Notes under the pieces: model-generated
The model's database searches: none
What the model was told of the DNA's origin: nothing
What the model saw: the letters and a program-made list of their open reading frames with translations, nothing else
Part shown: positions 41,801-52,099 of the stretch, one piece after another
Layout: each line of letters begins with the position of its first letter
Position numbering within the stretch: the first letter of the stretch is position 1
Translations under genes and position numbers: made by a program
Origin: Paroedura picta
Taxonomy: Eukaryota > Chordata > Lepidosauria > Squamata > Gekkonidae
Assembly (NCBI RefSeq): GCF_049243985.1
Contig: NC_135371.1
Span: forward strand, 885,501 to 949,500
Reading direction: 5' to 3'
DNA length: 64,000 nt

Positions 41801-42774
41801 TTCATTCTCTGCTCCGAATTCCTGGTTTCCCAGGTGAACCAGTTCAAGATATGGGGTTCCTGTTTCACCATCTCCTTTGCCCAGTGCCCTTCAGATACAG
41901 CCTTCCTCGTGGTGGTGTTGTAATGTCCGCTGAGCTGGTCATCAAGGTACATGACGGCTTTGAAATCTGGCCCCCCCTGTCCAGGTTCCCAAATTACGGT
42001 GCATAAGAAGCGGAGGGAGTGCCCCAAGGAGTCTGCAAAGGGTGGAAAGGCAGAGTAGTTAAGGGGCTCTTCACCACCAACCCTCTCAGGTCACCTAGAA
42101 GCTCTCTGCCCCTCCAGCAAGACAAAGAAGACTTTCCCATTGCCCCCCTGAAAAGCCCGTGCTAGAAAAGACCCGTGTGGGCAATACAATGTGGACGTGG
42201 TTGACGTACAGAACTTATTAGAAAGGTCAGACGTCTTTCTTTGATCTTCTAGTGCCTACACAGATCACACACGTTGTTCCCTCAAGGTCTGGATTCAGCA
42301 TGGGACTTATCTTGTTTTCTAAAGTAAATCGGGTCCACTGAATACTTAGCTTATCTCTTTAAATTGAAGAAGAAAAAGGAGGAAGAGGAAGAGCTGGTTC
42401 TTATATGCCACTTTTCTCTACCAGAAGGATTCTCAAAGGGGCTTACAGTCGCCTTCCCTTTCCTCTCCCCACAACAGACACCCTGTGAGGGAGGGGAGGC
42501 TGAGAGAGCCCTGAGATTACTGAAGAAGAAGAGTTGGTTCTTATATGCCGCTTTTCTCTACCCAAAGGAGTTTCAAAGCGGCTTCCAATCGCCTTCCCTT
42601 TCCTCTCCCCTTAACAGACACCCTGTGAGGGAGGGGAGGCTGAGAGAGCCCTGAGATTACTGAAGAAGAGTCAAAAGGAGGGAGAGTAATGCCCTCCAGC
42701 TACTCACCGGAGCAATCCCCCAGCAGGAATGCAGTCACTACCAGGAGCAGGGGGCAGCCCCAAAACACACCCAT
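34307..42774 (-). CDS. Complete MHC class I-like heavy chain gene 3 (span)
   Basis: Exons on the minus strand, in order: 42774-42708, 42032-41757, 40110-39835, 38179-37895, 36183-36091 and 34428-34307. All junctions are GT-AG and phase 1, total 1119 bp, 373 codons with stop. The order is leader, alpha1, alpha2, alpha3, transmembrane, tail. Groove positions depart from classical class I: Phe at 7, Ile at 59, Leu at 84, Thr at 146, while Thr143 and Trp147 remain. The tail is about 24 residues longer than in gene 2. I infer a non-classical surface class I molecule. A CpG island at 45640-46300 with a minus-strand CCAAT and donor could be its promoter and non-coding first exon. Gene 3 is the inverted, tail-to-tail paralogue of gene 2. 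Confidence 0.9.
34480..34815 (+). mobile_element. CR1-like fragment and SINE/BovB-type 3' tail
   Basis: A degenerate CR1 piece (CTTCAAGAGGGGGCTGGACA) occupies about 34480-34590. A tail with GGGGTCGCAATGGGTCGGAC and (CAA)n lies at about 34700-34815, the 3' end type shared by BovB LINEs and their SINE partners. Confidence 0.5.
35256..35382. mobile_element. Palindromic hAT-like element
   Basis: CAGGGGTAGTCAAACTGC and its complement bound a 127-bp hairpin. The flanks ATTTAAAC and GTTTAAAC match at 7 of 8 bases, consistent with a target duplication. Confidence 0.8.
35507..35870 (+). mobile_element. Sauria SINE, full length with long (CTT)n tail
   Basis: tRNA-like head GAGAGCCAGTTTGGTGTCGT, B box GGGTTCGATTCTG, body through GGCATATAAGAACCAATTC, then about 26 CTT triplets (35775-35853). 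The freshest-looking copy in the window. Confidence 0.9.
35935..36010 (+). repeat. Fragment related to the 134-bp minisatellite unit
   Basis: GATGCTGGACTAGATGGACC, then CATCAGGGCTCTTCTGATGC, resembling part of the 1-2865 unit. Confidence 0.45.
36091..36183 (-). CDS. Gene 3 exon: transmembrane segment
   Basis: Acceptor ccatttcag, donor T|GTGAGT, 93 bp, phase 1-1. It encodes [18 protein letters not shown], a hydrophobic helix and VLIVFGI. Confidence 0.88.
36625..36730 (+). mobile_element. tRNA-derived SINE fragment
   Basis: GAGCCTCAGCTTGGCAGGCA and CAGCATCTCCAGTTAAAG, family of 15697-15902. Confidence 0.5.
37092..37357 (+). mobile_element. Sauria SINE
   Basis: CCTGGTGTGGTAGTTAAG head, GGGTTTGATTCCCTGC B-box region, and end AAAAACCAACTCTTC. 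Confidence 0.85.
37895..38179 (-). CDS. Gene 3 exon: class I alpha3 domain
   Basis: Acceptor tttcccag, donor G|GTGAGA, 285 bp, phase 1-1. [26 protein letters not shown] and [13 protein letters not shown]. Nearly identical to the gene 2 alpha3, and the similarity continues into the following intron (GGAATCAAGGGCCCTAAGC). Confidence 0.96.
38530..39360 (+). mobile_element. Sauria SINE with tandemly repeated 3' half
   Basis: A full plus-strand copy (38530-38806) is followed by three more copies of its 3' half (TATCAGGGCTCTCTCAGCC to AACCAACTCTTCTTC). The starts are near 38816, 38953 and 39091, a period of about 137 bp. A minus-strand partial copy follows (39232-39360). Confidence 0.85.
39835..40110 (-). 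CDS. Gene 3 exon: class I alpha2 domain
   Basis: Acceptor ctctttcag, donor G|GTGAAG, 276 bp, phase 1-1. [13 protein letters not shown] (Cys101), [25 protein letters not shown] (Thr143, Trp147) and [10 protein letters not shown] (Cys164). An extra cysteine sits in the floor strand (DYLCFD). Confidence 0.95.
40153..40490 (+). mobile_element. Candidate solo LTR (fossil)
   Basis: The ends are the inverted pair TGTTGG ... CCAACA, about 338 bp apart, with a TTTAAATAGG box near the start and an AATAAATTTATTC polyadenylation-like site. Related copies lie at 12555-13271 and 15930-16491. No internal coding region is attached; family unknown. Confidence 0.45.
40491..41387. other. Gene 3 intron
   Basis: No recognised repeat or gene. 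Confidence 0.35.
41388..41690 (-). mobile_element. Sauria SINE
   Basis: (GAA)n tail first, body with CAACAGACACCCTGTGGGG, head ends CCTAACCACTACACCAAAC. Confidence 0.9.
41757..42032 (-). CDS. Gene 3 exon: class I alpha1 domain
   Basis: Acceptor ctttgcag, donor G|GTAGGG, 276 bp, phase 1-1. [33 protein letters not shown] (sequon NTT), [15 protein letters not shown] and LYNKSRG (sequon NKS). Confidence 0.95.
42366..42665 (-). mobile_element. Two tandem 3' halves of Sauria SINE
   Basis: Each starts with GAAGAAG...GCTTACAGTCGCC or its variant and ends TGAGAGAGCCCTGAGATTAC. A third related half lies at 45187-45330. Confidence 0.8.
42708..42774 (-). CDS. Gene 3 exon: signal peptide
   Basis: ATG at 42774 (minus) gives [20 protein letters not shown], then CSG, donor G|GTGAGT, phase 1. 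The bases just upstream (CAGCTGGATCCAGACGCAAG) match the gene 2 untranslated leader in layout. Confidence 0.9.
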
Positions 42775-43049
42775 CTTGCGTCTGGATCCAGCTGTCCCTT
42801 GATGGCTCCTGGGCAGGCTGGAACTTGCACTGCATCAGATATGAGAACTGGCACCTGCAGGTATTGATACAGTTATTCAGAACTTCCTCTCCCTTAGTGG
42901 TAAAGTTCTGGGGCACCTGATGAAGTTGATGAGCAGTAGATTCAGGACTAGCACACACTGTGTTTCCAAGGAGGCCTGAGGTACAAAGACCTCACTGAAC
43001 TCCACTTAGCATAACCACAGCCATTTCAGGGGCCCAGGTTAGCCAAAGG

Positions 43050-43530
43050 TTCAGTATGTAAGAACACAAGAGACAAACCATGTTGGAACAGGCCAATGGC
43101 CCATAGAGTCCAACACTCTGAGTCACACAGTGGCCAAAACCCAGATGCCATCAGGAGGTCCGCCAGTAGGAGCAGAACTCCAGAAGCTCCCCCAAACACC
43201 AAGAAAACGGAGCATCATTATCCGAGACGTAAGAACAGAAGTCATGTTGGATCAGGTCAATGGCCCAATACTCTGTGTCACCCAGTGGCCCAAACCCAGG
43301 TGGAGATCTGGAGGTCCACGAGCAGAGCCAGAACTCCAGAAACCCTCCCTGGTCACCTCCCAAGCACCAGGAACACAGAGCATCACTTCCCCAGAAGCCA
43401 TGTTGGATCAGGCAGATGGCCCACCCCGTCCAAGACTATGGGTCACACAGCAGCCAAAACCCAGGGGGCCTCAGGAGGTCCACCAGTGGGGCCCGAACTC
43501 CATAAGCCCTCCCACGGAGACCCTGGACAG
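43050..43530. repeat. Tandem array of about 165-bp units, three copies
   Basis: CATGTTGGATCAGG..AATGGCCCA, GTCACACAGTGGCC and GGAGGTCC repeat near 43078, 43242 and 43398. A minus-strand relative is at 44560-44760. Confidence 0.75.
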
Positions 43531-43734
43531 CACGGCCATTCTGAGGGGGCCATACTGACTCTGAAGAACCAAGGCCTCATGTGTACATGTAAATGGGCTT
43601 CCATTGGCAAGCAACAAGCTGGGAGCGATCAGGAAAGGTACTGCAAGTAATATTGCCAAAATTGTAATGCCTTGTATGAAGTTGCTTTATATTTGGTCTG
43701 TGAAGGTCAGCAGCGGCTCCCTAATTTCTCAGTT

Positions 43735-44075
43735 GGAGGCCTTTCCCATCTCCTCCTGCCTGGTCCTTTAACTGGAGATGCCGGGGATTGAACCTGGGAC
43801 CTTCTGCCTGCCAAGCAGAGGCTCTGCCACTGAGCCAGGGTCTCAGGCCAAGGTCTTTCCCTTCCCCTCCTGTCTGGTCCTTCTAACTGGAGATGCTGAA
43901 GATTGAACCTGGGACTTTCCACATGCCAAGCAGAGGCTCTGCCCCTGAGCCAGGGTTCCAGATTGCGGTCTTTCCCATTAACCCTGCCTGGTCCTTTTAA
44001 CTGGTGATGCCAGGGATTGAACCTGGGACCTTCCACATGCCAAATTTATGCTCTGCCCCTGAGCCACGGCCCCTT
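43735..44075 (-). mobile_element. tRNA-derived SINE heads in a triple tandem
   Basis: Three copies, about 115 bp apart, of GGGATTGAACCTGGGACCTT, the complement of the B box, with GCAGAGGCTCTGCC. Family of 15697-15902. Confidence 0.8.
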
Positions 44076-44559
44076 TACGATGGGGCCCGTCGTGGAAGTC
44101 ATATGATTTGACTGCCCAAATCTGCAGAGAGGCAACTGGGGAAATAAGTCTGCAGAAGAGCACAGCCTTGCAGCCGACATAAGCTTGCGCAGCTAGCGAG
44201 CGTGATCAGAAAAGCAAGACGTTAAACCACAAGAGCAAAAGAACACAAAACCTGCCCCTCTTCTTCTGAGAACTGTCCGGCCGTCAACTTTGTGCATCAC
44301 TTTCTGGGTTTTCTCAGAAGTCAATTGAGGGGGTGTCGCGATAGAGGTTTACAGAATTAAGAGAAGGTAGAGAAAGGACTCCTTTTCTTCTGTTCTGAGA
44401 AGTCAAGAACTATCAGGCACTCCACGAAATTGGGGAGAAGGAGACTAAGAAGAAATAAGCAGGAAGTCAGTCTTCACCCAAAGAGTCATTCGCACCTCCA
44501 GTTCTTTGCTGCAGGAAGTGGTGGCGGCTACGGGCACAGGCAGCTTCAAGAGGGAGCAG

Positions 44560-45025
44560 AGCCCACAAGTGGCTCGTGGCCCCAGGGCATAGGTGGAACA
44601 CTCTCTCGGAGGCAGCGATGCTCGGTCCTCTTGGTGCTGGGGGTTTCTGGAGTTCTGGCCCTGCTGGGGGACCGCCTGATGCCCCCTGGGTTTTGGCTAC
44701 TGTGTGAGCCAGAGTCTTGGACTGGGTGGGCCACTGGCCTGGTCCAACATGGCTTCTCTTCTGTCCTTTCACTCTCCTGCTCTGCCCTGGGCAGTCAAAG
44801 AGAGAAGAAGAAGAAGAGCTTGGTTTTTGGTACTTACTCCACAAAGATGTCCCATAGCGACTGACAAACCTCCTTTCCTCTCCCAACAACTGACAGCCTG
44901 TGAGGGAGGTGGTGCTGAGAGAACTTTGAGAGAACAGCTCAAAGAGAACTGTGACTCGCCCAAGGTCACTCAGCTACCTGCCTGTGGAAGAGTGGGGGAC
45001 CAAACCCGGTTCTTACTCCATGCTG
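44560..45025 (-). mobile_element. Repeat of the 43050 type and a diverged Sauria SINE
   Basis: 44560-44760 holds GGCTACTGTGTGAGCCAGAG and CATGGCTTC in minus orientation. 44808-45025 is a diverged minus-strand Sauria SINE (ACTGACAGCCTGTGAGGGAG). Confidence 0.6.
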
Positions 45026-45186
45026 GCTTTCAAATCTGGAATTGGACATTATCATTAATTAAATTTATATACTGCCCTCCTAAGGTCAGCTTCTTATTCT
45101 TATTCTCAGTAAAGTGGAGGATCAAAAGGTGGCTTCTTCTGAGTTCAACATCAAAGGAGAACTGCTTGCAAATTTGCCTCATGAAG

Positions 45187-45612
45187 ACGAAGAAGAAGAA
45201 GAGTTGGTTCTTAGATGCCATTTTTCTCTACACGAAGGAGTCTCAAAGCAGCTTCCAGTCGCCTTCCCTTCCTCTCCCCACAACAGACACCCTGCGAGGG
45301 AGGGGAGGCTGAGAGAGCCCTGAGATGACTGAAGAAGAAGAAGAGTTGGCTCTTTTTTCCACTTTTCTCTACCCGAAGGAGGCTCAAAGCGGCTTACAGT
45401 CGCCTTCCCATTCCTCTCCCCACAACAGACACCCTGTGGGGTGGGTGAGGCTGAGAGAGCCCTGAGAGAACTGCTCGGTCAGAACAGTTTTCTCAGTGCC
45501 GTGGCGAGCCCAAGGCCACCCAGCTGGCTGCATGTGGGGGAGAGCAGAATCGAACCCGGCGTGCCAGATGAGAAGTCCGCCCTCCTGACCACGACACCAA
45601 ACGGGCTCTGGC
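45187..45612 (-). mobile_element. Sauria SINE plus an extra 3' half
   Basis: A partial 3' half (45187-45330) directly precedes a full minus-strand copy (45331-45612). Confidence 0.85.
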
Positions 45613-45639
45613 AAAGGGCCCCCTGCTCCTCCCCCCTCC

Positions 45640-46300
45640 CCTCTTGAGCCCTGCGGGGCTGGCAGGAGCCCGGAGCGACCGTCCCGACGCGGAGGGTCCA
45701 GCACTTGCACGAGGGCCGCGGAGGGCGTCGCGTGCCGGGCGGGGGCTTGGGCCACAGGCGCTGCTCGACGCCCGGGGGAGCGGGGAAGGGGAAGGGGGGG
45801 CTATAGAAATGTCACCACTAAAAGCAAGGGGCGCCCACACTTCCACCTGGCTGCTGGCCCGCGGGACTCGGCGGCTCTTTCGGCCGGAGCCTCCCCCCCT
45901 CCCCCCTCTTGGAGGGGCCCCTTGGAAGGACGGGGCTGGGGGTCCTACCTGGCGAGGCGCCCCCTGCCGCGGCTCCGTCCCCTGGGCCCTCCGTGCGCTG
46001 GGGCTCCGCTCTCTGGCGGCTCCAAGAGAAATGCCCGCAGGGCGCTCCTCCTCCTCCTCCTCAGCGCTGCCCAGCCCCGCACGGAGCCCGGAGCCCGGAG
46101 GCGGAGCGGGTGGGAGGGGGGTGTCACAGCCTGCCCCTTTTCCCAGCTCAGGACACTTCAGCCCGGATCGGGGCTGCTCTCCTCCTCCTCCGCCTGGGTC
46201 TGGAAATCTGAACCAGCTGGACTCTGCATGCGCCGCTCCCAAGAGGGGGGTCCCAAGTGAGCCCCCCATTCCCACATTGGCCATTCAGCGCCTTTGACTG
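45640..46300 (-). promoter_or_regulatory. CpG island, candidate promoter of gene 3
   Basis: GC/CpG-rich block. On the minus strand CCAAT lies at 46280-46276 and a CAG|GTAGGA donor at 45950/45949. No interferon-type GAAANNGAAA array is seen, unlike the gene 2 island. It lies 3.2 kb upstream of the gene 3 leader on the right strand. Frames across it are compositional. Confidence 0.4.
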
Positions 46301-46349
46301 ACCCTCAAGTTCCCCGGTTGGCAGCCCTGCTTGCCACACACGCCGCACT

Positions 46350-46545
46350 CTCCGGAGAGCCCGTGGTTAAAAGCAGCAGGCTCTACTCTGGAGAACTGGG
46401 TGGGATCCCCACTCCTCCTCCACCTTGGGCCAGTCCCAGTTCTCCCAGAGCTCTCTCTGCCCCGCCTCCCTCACAGGGCGTCTGTTGTGGGGCGAGGAAA
46501 GGAAGGATGGAAGGAAGGAAGTTCAGATGGAAGGAAGTCTGAGTC
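46350..46545 (+). mobile_element. Diverged Sauria SINE
   Basis: GCCCGTGGTTAAAAGCAGCA, CAGTTCTCCCAGAGCTCTCT and CGTCTGTTGTGGGGCGAGG. Confidence 0.6.
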
Positions 46546-47164
46546 CAGCAGGGCACCTTGCACACCAGCCAAGTTCCCTTCGGGGTTCCCGGTGGGGTTG
46601 CACGCACCCTTCCTCAGGCCCACCGGAATCTAAGAATCCCAAAGTTCAATTTATCACTGCTCAGTTTTCTTTCTGTGAACTAATATTAGGGAGGCCGGAA
46701 CCCCCCAGAATTATTGATTGGTTTTGCAACTTTCTTTAAAACATTTAGCGGCTTCCTTTCTACCCCCAGAACATTTTGCAGGTTGTAAATTTATATAATT
46801 TTTTGTCCTGTTTTCATAATATTGTTTTTGGAGGCCTGCCCCTTGAAGAAGCCCAATTTGAGGTACATGGGGGGGGGCAGAACCCAGCAAGTGTCTCCCC
46901 CATCCTTGGGTGTGGCAGGGAGTCAAAAGGCAGAAATGGGCTTAACTAACTCGGGTAATCCCGTTTGCACATTATCTTGTGGACCTAACAAAAGGAAACC
47001 GCTCTCTCCTGGGGCTTCTGGTTAGAGCAACAAAACATCAGGCAGTGGGCAGCCAGATGTCGCCTGTGCAATTTGGCCCTCACAGCCTTTCTCTTCCAAC
47101 GAAAAGGTTACAGAACTATTTGCTGTCCCCAGATGGACCTGAAAGCAATTCTTATAACACTAAC

Positions 47165-47444
47165 ACCTCTTGTGGCACAGAGTGGTAAGTGGCAGAAATG
47201 CTGTCTGAAGCTCTGCCCATGAGGCTGGGAGCCCAGCAGCCGGCTCAAGGTCGACTCAGCCTTCCATCCTTCCGAGGTCGGCAAAATGAGTACCCAGCTT
47301 GCTTGCTGGGGGGTAAACGGTCATGACCGGGGAAGGAAAAGGAAAACCACCCCGTATTGAGTCTGCCATGAAAACGCTGGAGGGCGTCACCCCAAGGGTC
47401 AGACATGACTCGGTGCTTGCACAGGGGATACCTTTACCTTTATA
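47165..47444 (+). mobile_element. tRNA-derived SINE, 'CTCTTGTGGCACAGAG' family
   Basis: CCTCTTGTGGCACAGAGTGG to GGGGATACCTTTACC, near full length. Confidence 0.85.
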
Positions 47445-47914
47445 ACTTTTGGGCATGCAAATCACAAGTCTTATAACATTTGTCTCTTCCCTGGGAAAAG
47501 TGTAAAGCTTCCATTGAACTTCCCCTTTCTCAGCATTTTTACCCTTGAGAACCTACAGAAACATTTCTCAGGCTTTGAGAAATCCCAGGAGTGGCGTGAT
47601 GGAGCAGAATAGGGTTGGGAAGCAGAACTGGGTCCGTGACCACCCGGGGGCCCCCCTTCCCACCCCCTCCGGGCCCAACATGAGTATATACGACTGTATC
47701 ACTCTATAAATGTTTAACAAATTTGTTTAAAAACAATACTAAACTCCCACCCATTTGGGAAACCCTTCCTGGGCCACCAAGAAACCCCAAGGATTCAGAA
47801 CACCCTGGTAGAGAAAGCCTGCTCTAAGGAAGAATCTATTCGCTTCTAAATCCTAAATTCTTGTCTCTTTGGAATGTTAATTGGGTTACCTTTGATGGAG
47901 CCTTTAAAGGTTGA

Positions 47915-48030
47915 TGGATTTGTCAGTGTCCAGGAAAGCTCCTGCCTTGAATGAATCTTTGTTGGTCTTAAAGGTGCCTGATTGGACTCAATTCTTGCTG
48001 TGCTACTTCAGACCAACACGGATTTTCCTT
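47915..48030 (+). repeat. Interspersed repeat X
   Basis: GAATCTTTGTTGGTCTTAAA, GGTGCCTGATTGGACTC and CTTCAGACCAACACGG. Confidence 0.7.
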
Positions 48031-48319
48031 GTTTCTCCTAGTCTGGCTTCCTGGATGGCAATTCCAGTCCTGGAGTTAATAATTACAAGTGGACTTTTCA
48101 TGGTTCGCGGGGTGGGGTGGGGTGGGGTGGCTATCGTTTGCGTGAGCACTGGCCAGAAAGGAACAAACGGAGACTAGAGAGTTTACTGTATTGAAAACGG
48201 TTTTATTAGGCTGAGGGAGCCAAACTGTATTACTGGGTTTGATGATGCTGTGGCAACAAGCACTTTGAGTTGGTCAAAGCAGAGTCCCTGCCTGAAAGAA
48301 AATTGGTCGGGTCCAGGCA

Positions 48320-48430
48320 GGTGGAAGGAAGGGAGGGAGGGAGGGAGGAAGGAAGGAAGGAAGAAGGAAGGAAGGAAGAAGGAAGGAGGGAAGGAAGGAG
48401 GGAAGGAAGGAGGGAAGAAAGGAAGGAAGC
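48320..48430 (+). repeat. (GGAA)n microsatellite
   Basis: A run of GGAA/GGGA units; a short (GGGGT)n tract lies at 48108-48130. Confidence 0.9.
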
Positions 48431-49768
48431 TCCTAACACATGTCAGACAACAGAGCCAAAGTAAAGGTGAGGAGATCCAGCCCTTGACCAAGCGCAAGAG
48501 AGGCGGAGGATCACTAGCGGGCCACACCTGGAATTTAAAGTGTCTGCCACATCCTTGTACAGAACAAGGGATCACAGTGTAATAAACTGGAAACAAGCAA
48601 GCAAGCCCCTGTGACTGATGGTCCCTGGGTTTTATAACAACTGCAAAGACATTAATCACGATTAGAAATAAATGCAAATAATTGCAATCAATTAATTTCA
48701 AACACGAGTCCTTGTCTTCCAATTTTCAGCTCACAGAAGCCCTTGGGTGGCATCCTAAGGACTTTCAAAGTTTATGTGACAGGATCACATTGACTGTTGG
48801 GATGTCCTCCGCGTGGTCCAATTAACACATAAGAAGCGTATTTCATTTCTTTGCCATTTGCAATGTGCTTGTGGCAGCCTGGAGGGTATTACCAGATTAT
48901 ATATATGGGTAAAGGAATAAATTGGCAATACAAATTGTGACAAAAATATCGAGGATGACTTTTGGGCAGTTATAGTGTTCGGTTGAATTAAGAGATCTCC
49001 AATCTCATTTCTCATTTCCCTGCTGGCTCCACAAACTCCATATACTGGCAAACCAAATTTGGCTACAGGTTTGGTAATTTCAGGAGATTCGTCAGACAGT
49101 AGATGATCGACTGTAACTTGCCCTGAGTTTTGCTTCCCCAGAGGATGGCTGGTCTTAACTCGCCTAAACTCGCCTCGAAAGGGCCGCTAAGGGCACCCTT
49201 TGTGCTCCCTGTGGCTCACAGCATCCAGGAAGGAAGGCCATGGCTGGGCACACAATGTGGGGGTGGGCTGTGCAGCCACAGGAGGCGGAATCACTTCCTT
49301 GGGGACCCCCAGGAAGGGGGCCTGCATGAAGGGCCACAGTTATCGCAAAGTCATCGCAGAAGTGGAGGGTGCAGGAAAGAAAGAGGAGAAACGGAAATGA
49401 AACACACAGTCGAGTGCGTGCTTCTCAGGGCACGATCCGAAGGTGGTCTCCAGTGCAACAGAAAGCCAAGCAGCGCAGGGACCCCGGCCTCCGTCCCTCA
49501 ACTCCTGGCATCCTGGGACACTCAGAGTGTTTCTGCAAATACAAAGGAGACAAATTTACAGTGAATCTTTAGAGGTACAGCCTGCAACGCACACTCCATC
49601 AGGGAAACAAAAATGGGTTTTTTTGCACCTCAAGATCTTTTTTCCCCAGTGGCACTGGAGGGAAATAAATCAGCACATGCTTGGACATTTGTCTCTGTAA
49701 TAGGCATTGGTATCTTAATTAATTTGCTACTTTGTATATTAGGATTACATGCTTAACGATATTTAATT
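48431..49768. other. Intergenic, nothing recognised
   Basis: No repeat family or gene seen. It may include the 3' untranslated region of the minus-strand gene ending at 49769. Confidence 0.35.
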
Positions 49769-50001
49769 TCACTTTTTGGTCTCAACCTCTTTTGGTAACC
49801 TTCCTGTGCAGGGCTGTGTCTTCCCGTTCTTTTGCTCACACTTAGCTACGCGTCGGCTGCTAGCTCCGTGTCCCAAGGGGCCCTCTTGCCAACCAAGGCC
49901 AGCCCTCTTGGGAGTTTCGGCATTCAGGGCCAGGTCCGAGGGCTTCGGTTTCGTGGAGTTTACGATTCTTGTGCATCTGTAGGGATTTCCCCCTCCTGTC
50001 C
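49769..50001 (-). CDS. 132-aa membrane protein: terminal exon
   Basis: Acceptor ccttgtag. It opens (R)TGGGNPYRCTRIVNST and ends PKEVETKK with TGA at 49771-49769. Polar with many Lys/Arg, no known motif. Confidence 0.4.
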
Positions 50002-51785
50002 CTACAAGGTAGATTTTGCTATCCGCATCAGGTCCATATGCAGCTATTAAACACAGGAAGACCCGGTGAAAGATTCTGGTCCTCCCAGAAGCCTTGAACT
50101 GCTTCTGCAGCCGCAAAAAATTGCCACAACAGCCTCCCTAAAGTTCCACAGAACAACAAACCTTTCACGCAAAAACCAGGCTCGTCAGGTGCAGATCTGA
50201 ACGCACTCCATTTTCCTCAGAAAAAAACTCCCTTTCTCCCCCTCCCTGGGAGGGAGCTCACTTATCCAATGAGGCAGACTGGGAGGCGAATCGGCTTCCT
50301 TCTCACGTGGTGACGGATCAACTCCACCTGGTATCTGCCTCTCCTCACGCCCTCCCCAGTTTGTTCGTCAAAAAATTTGTTTTGAATTAGTTTTAAATTA
50401 TTTTGAACACTAAAATGTGAATTTGCAGTTACAAAAGCACCCACTTCGTGGGAATGCTCCAGAAAATTAAGAGTTAACAACGACTCCACATCCTCCCCGT
50501 GCCCCCGCCCCCCTCGCCAGATTCAAAATGCACTTTATGATTTAAGAAGATGCAAGGGGCACAACAACACAAGACCCCCTCCCCCACTTGTGTGTTTCAA
50601 GCACCATGGGAATTGAGGGATGGGGGGGGGTGAAATTTTTAAAAAAGTTTTTGTTTTTTTTGTATTGTGTTACAGTGTGAGTGTGTAACTGCAGAAGGGG
50701 GAGGCGTGAGTGGGGCTGCCCACTCTCCCAGTGGAAATGCAGAACACACGCCGAGACTGAATTTGGAGTCTACATTTGGAATCCGATGCGGTGAAAATGC
50801 ACCAGCAGATCATAACTGCGGAGATATTTGCAGTCTTGGAGAGAGCCCATTCTGGAAATCCCTCTGGGGAAGGCTCAGCCGCAGGGACTTAGTCACACGT
50901 CGCGATATTCGTGTCCGACTTACTTTCATGCTTAAGAAACTTCAAAACGCAATACGTGCCGAAGGCCAAAAACCCAACTATCGCCGTGGCACATATGATC
51001 GGGATCATGACTCCGGGTACCGTGGCATTCACATACAGCAGGCCGTCTACAAGGAGAAGGCAGAAAATCAGCCACACCCAAAGAGCACTCTGCCCAGCAT
51101 CAACTTCAACAAACAACTCTCCTGCAGTGTGGGCATCCCCTCAGATCTCTTCCTCCTAGGGGGTGGGCATTACAGCACAGGCCTGGAAACCAACTTGGTC
51201 TCCTTGGAAGTAACGCATTAACCATCACACCACAACAATGCATGAAGAATGATTCATCTCCCTCCCTATGGTTGACAGACTTCCCCACCACAACCACTGT
51301 CAGCCGCCCCCATTTTCCTGCCATTTCCCACCCCCTGGTGAGCCGAGTGGCAGAGGGGGGTGCTCGCTGATGGGCCGTGGCACCCCCTCTCCCTCAGCTC
51401 AGTTCCTTCCTCCCATGGCAGCCATTTTGTGGTTGGTTGCTAGTCCAGATTCCCCTCTTCTGACAGAGTGGATTTGTTCCAGGTCTTGGTGGACACTGGG
51501 CACTCCGTATGGTCTCTAAAGACCAGGAGGCACAAAAGGGCCAGAGGATCCACCAACAGCCCCGTGGCTGCCACAGGAGGTGAAGCCAACCCCAAAAGGG
51601 CCACCAGAAGAGCAAGCGCCCACAACATTTATATCCCGCCTTGTCCCGACGGCCTCCCTCCTTTGGCCGACACAAAGGCAGGCTCTGAAGCAGCTCTTCC
51701 AAAAGCCCCCCAAGGGGAAGGGCCCCCCCTCCGATGACTCACCGGAAGTCAGCTTCACAACACTGATAATCAAGTCGACTGCCAT
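49769..51785 (-). CDS. Unrecognised small single-pass membrane protein, 132 aa (span)
   Basis: Minus-strand model: untranslated exon about 52800-52771, then coding 51785-51743, 51046-50924 and 50001-49769. Junctions are G|GTGAGT, A|GTAAGT and tag acceptors, each phase 1. They sum to 399 bp, 132 codons plus stop. An in-frame TAA five codons before the ATG and the context aagATGg support the start. MAVDLIISVVKLTS leads into a short ectodomain with sequon NAT (residue 21). A hydrophobic helix follows at about 27-49 (VMIPIICATAIVGFLAFGTY), then KFLKH and a polar, basic cytoplasmic part of about 77 residues. I recognise no family. The last exon is the least certain; the third exon could also read through to a nearby stop. 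Confidence 0.5.
50924..51046 (-). CDS. 132-aa membrane protein: transmembrane exon
   Basis: Acceptor ctccttgtag, donor A|GTAAGT, 123 bp, phase 1-1. DGLLYVNATVPG then the hydrophobic helix and LKFLKHE. Confidence 0.65.
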
Positions 51786-51815
51786 CTTCAAAACGAATTA
51801 GTCCTTTCTTGTTCC
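51743..51815 (-). CDS. 132-aa membrane protein: start exon
   Basis: Acceptor cctctgcag before 51815, donor G|GTGAGT after 51743. Thirty untranslated bases precede ATG at 51785, with a TAA in the same frame. The coding part is MAVDLIISVVKLTS plus one base. Confidence 0.6.
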
Positions 51816-51867
51816 CTGCAGAGGGGAGGACATGTTAGCCACCCACCCTCATCCCAGGCAGCGGAGC

Positions 51868-51980
51868 TTGGGGTTGCCAGCCCCCAGGACAGGCCTGGAG
51901 ATCTCCTGGAACTGCATCAGACCTCCAGAGCTCCGTTCCCAGAAGAAGATCTCCGCTGGGGCTGGGCAAACAGGAGAGAG
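51868..51980. repeat. Repeat Y
   Basis: GGGGTTGCCAGCCCCCAGGA, CTGGAGATCTCCTGGAAC. Located in the first intron of the membrane-protein gene. Confidence 0.6.
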
Positions 51981-52099
51981 CGGACGCCCAGGGGCACCTT
52001 GGGAACACCCCCCCCACCTTCCATCCTGGGTTGACGTTTTTGTGGGCAGGCACCCTTCCCCCCCCCCATCTTCTTTCTTACACAGAGGAGGTGTCTGCA

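Noticed and set aside
43735-44075. tRNA-like B boxes that might be tRNA genes
   Set aside because: Only SINE heads: the cloverleaf is incomplete and the copies are tandem and diverged.
45493-46297. Frames of 217-263 codons on both strands at 45.5-46.3 kb
   Set aside because: Compositional; one runs through a Sauria SINE. The region fits a promoter island better.
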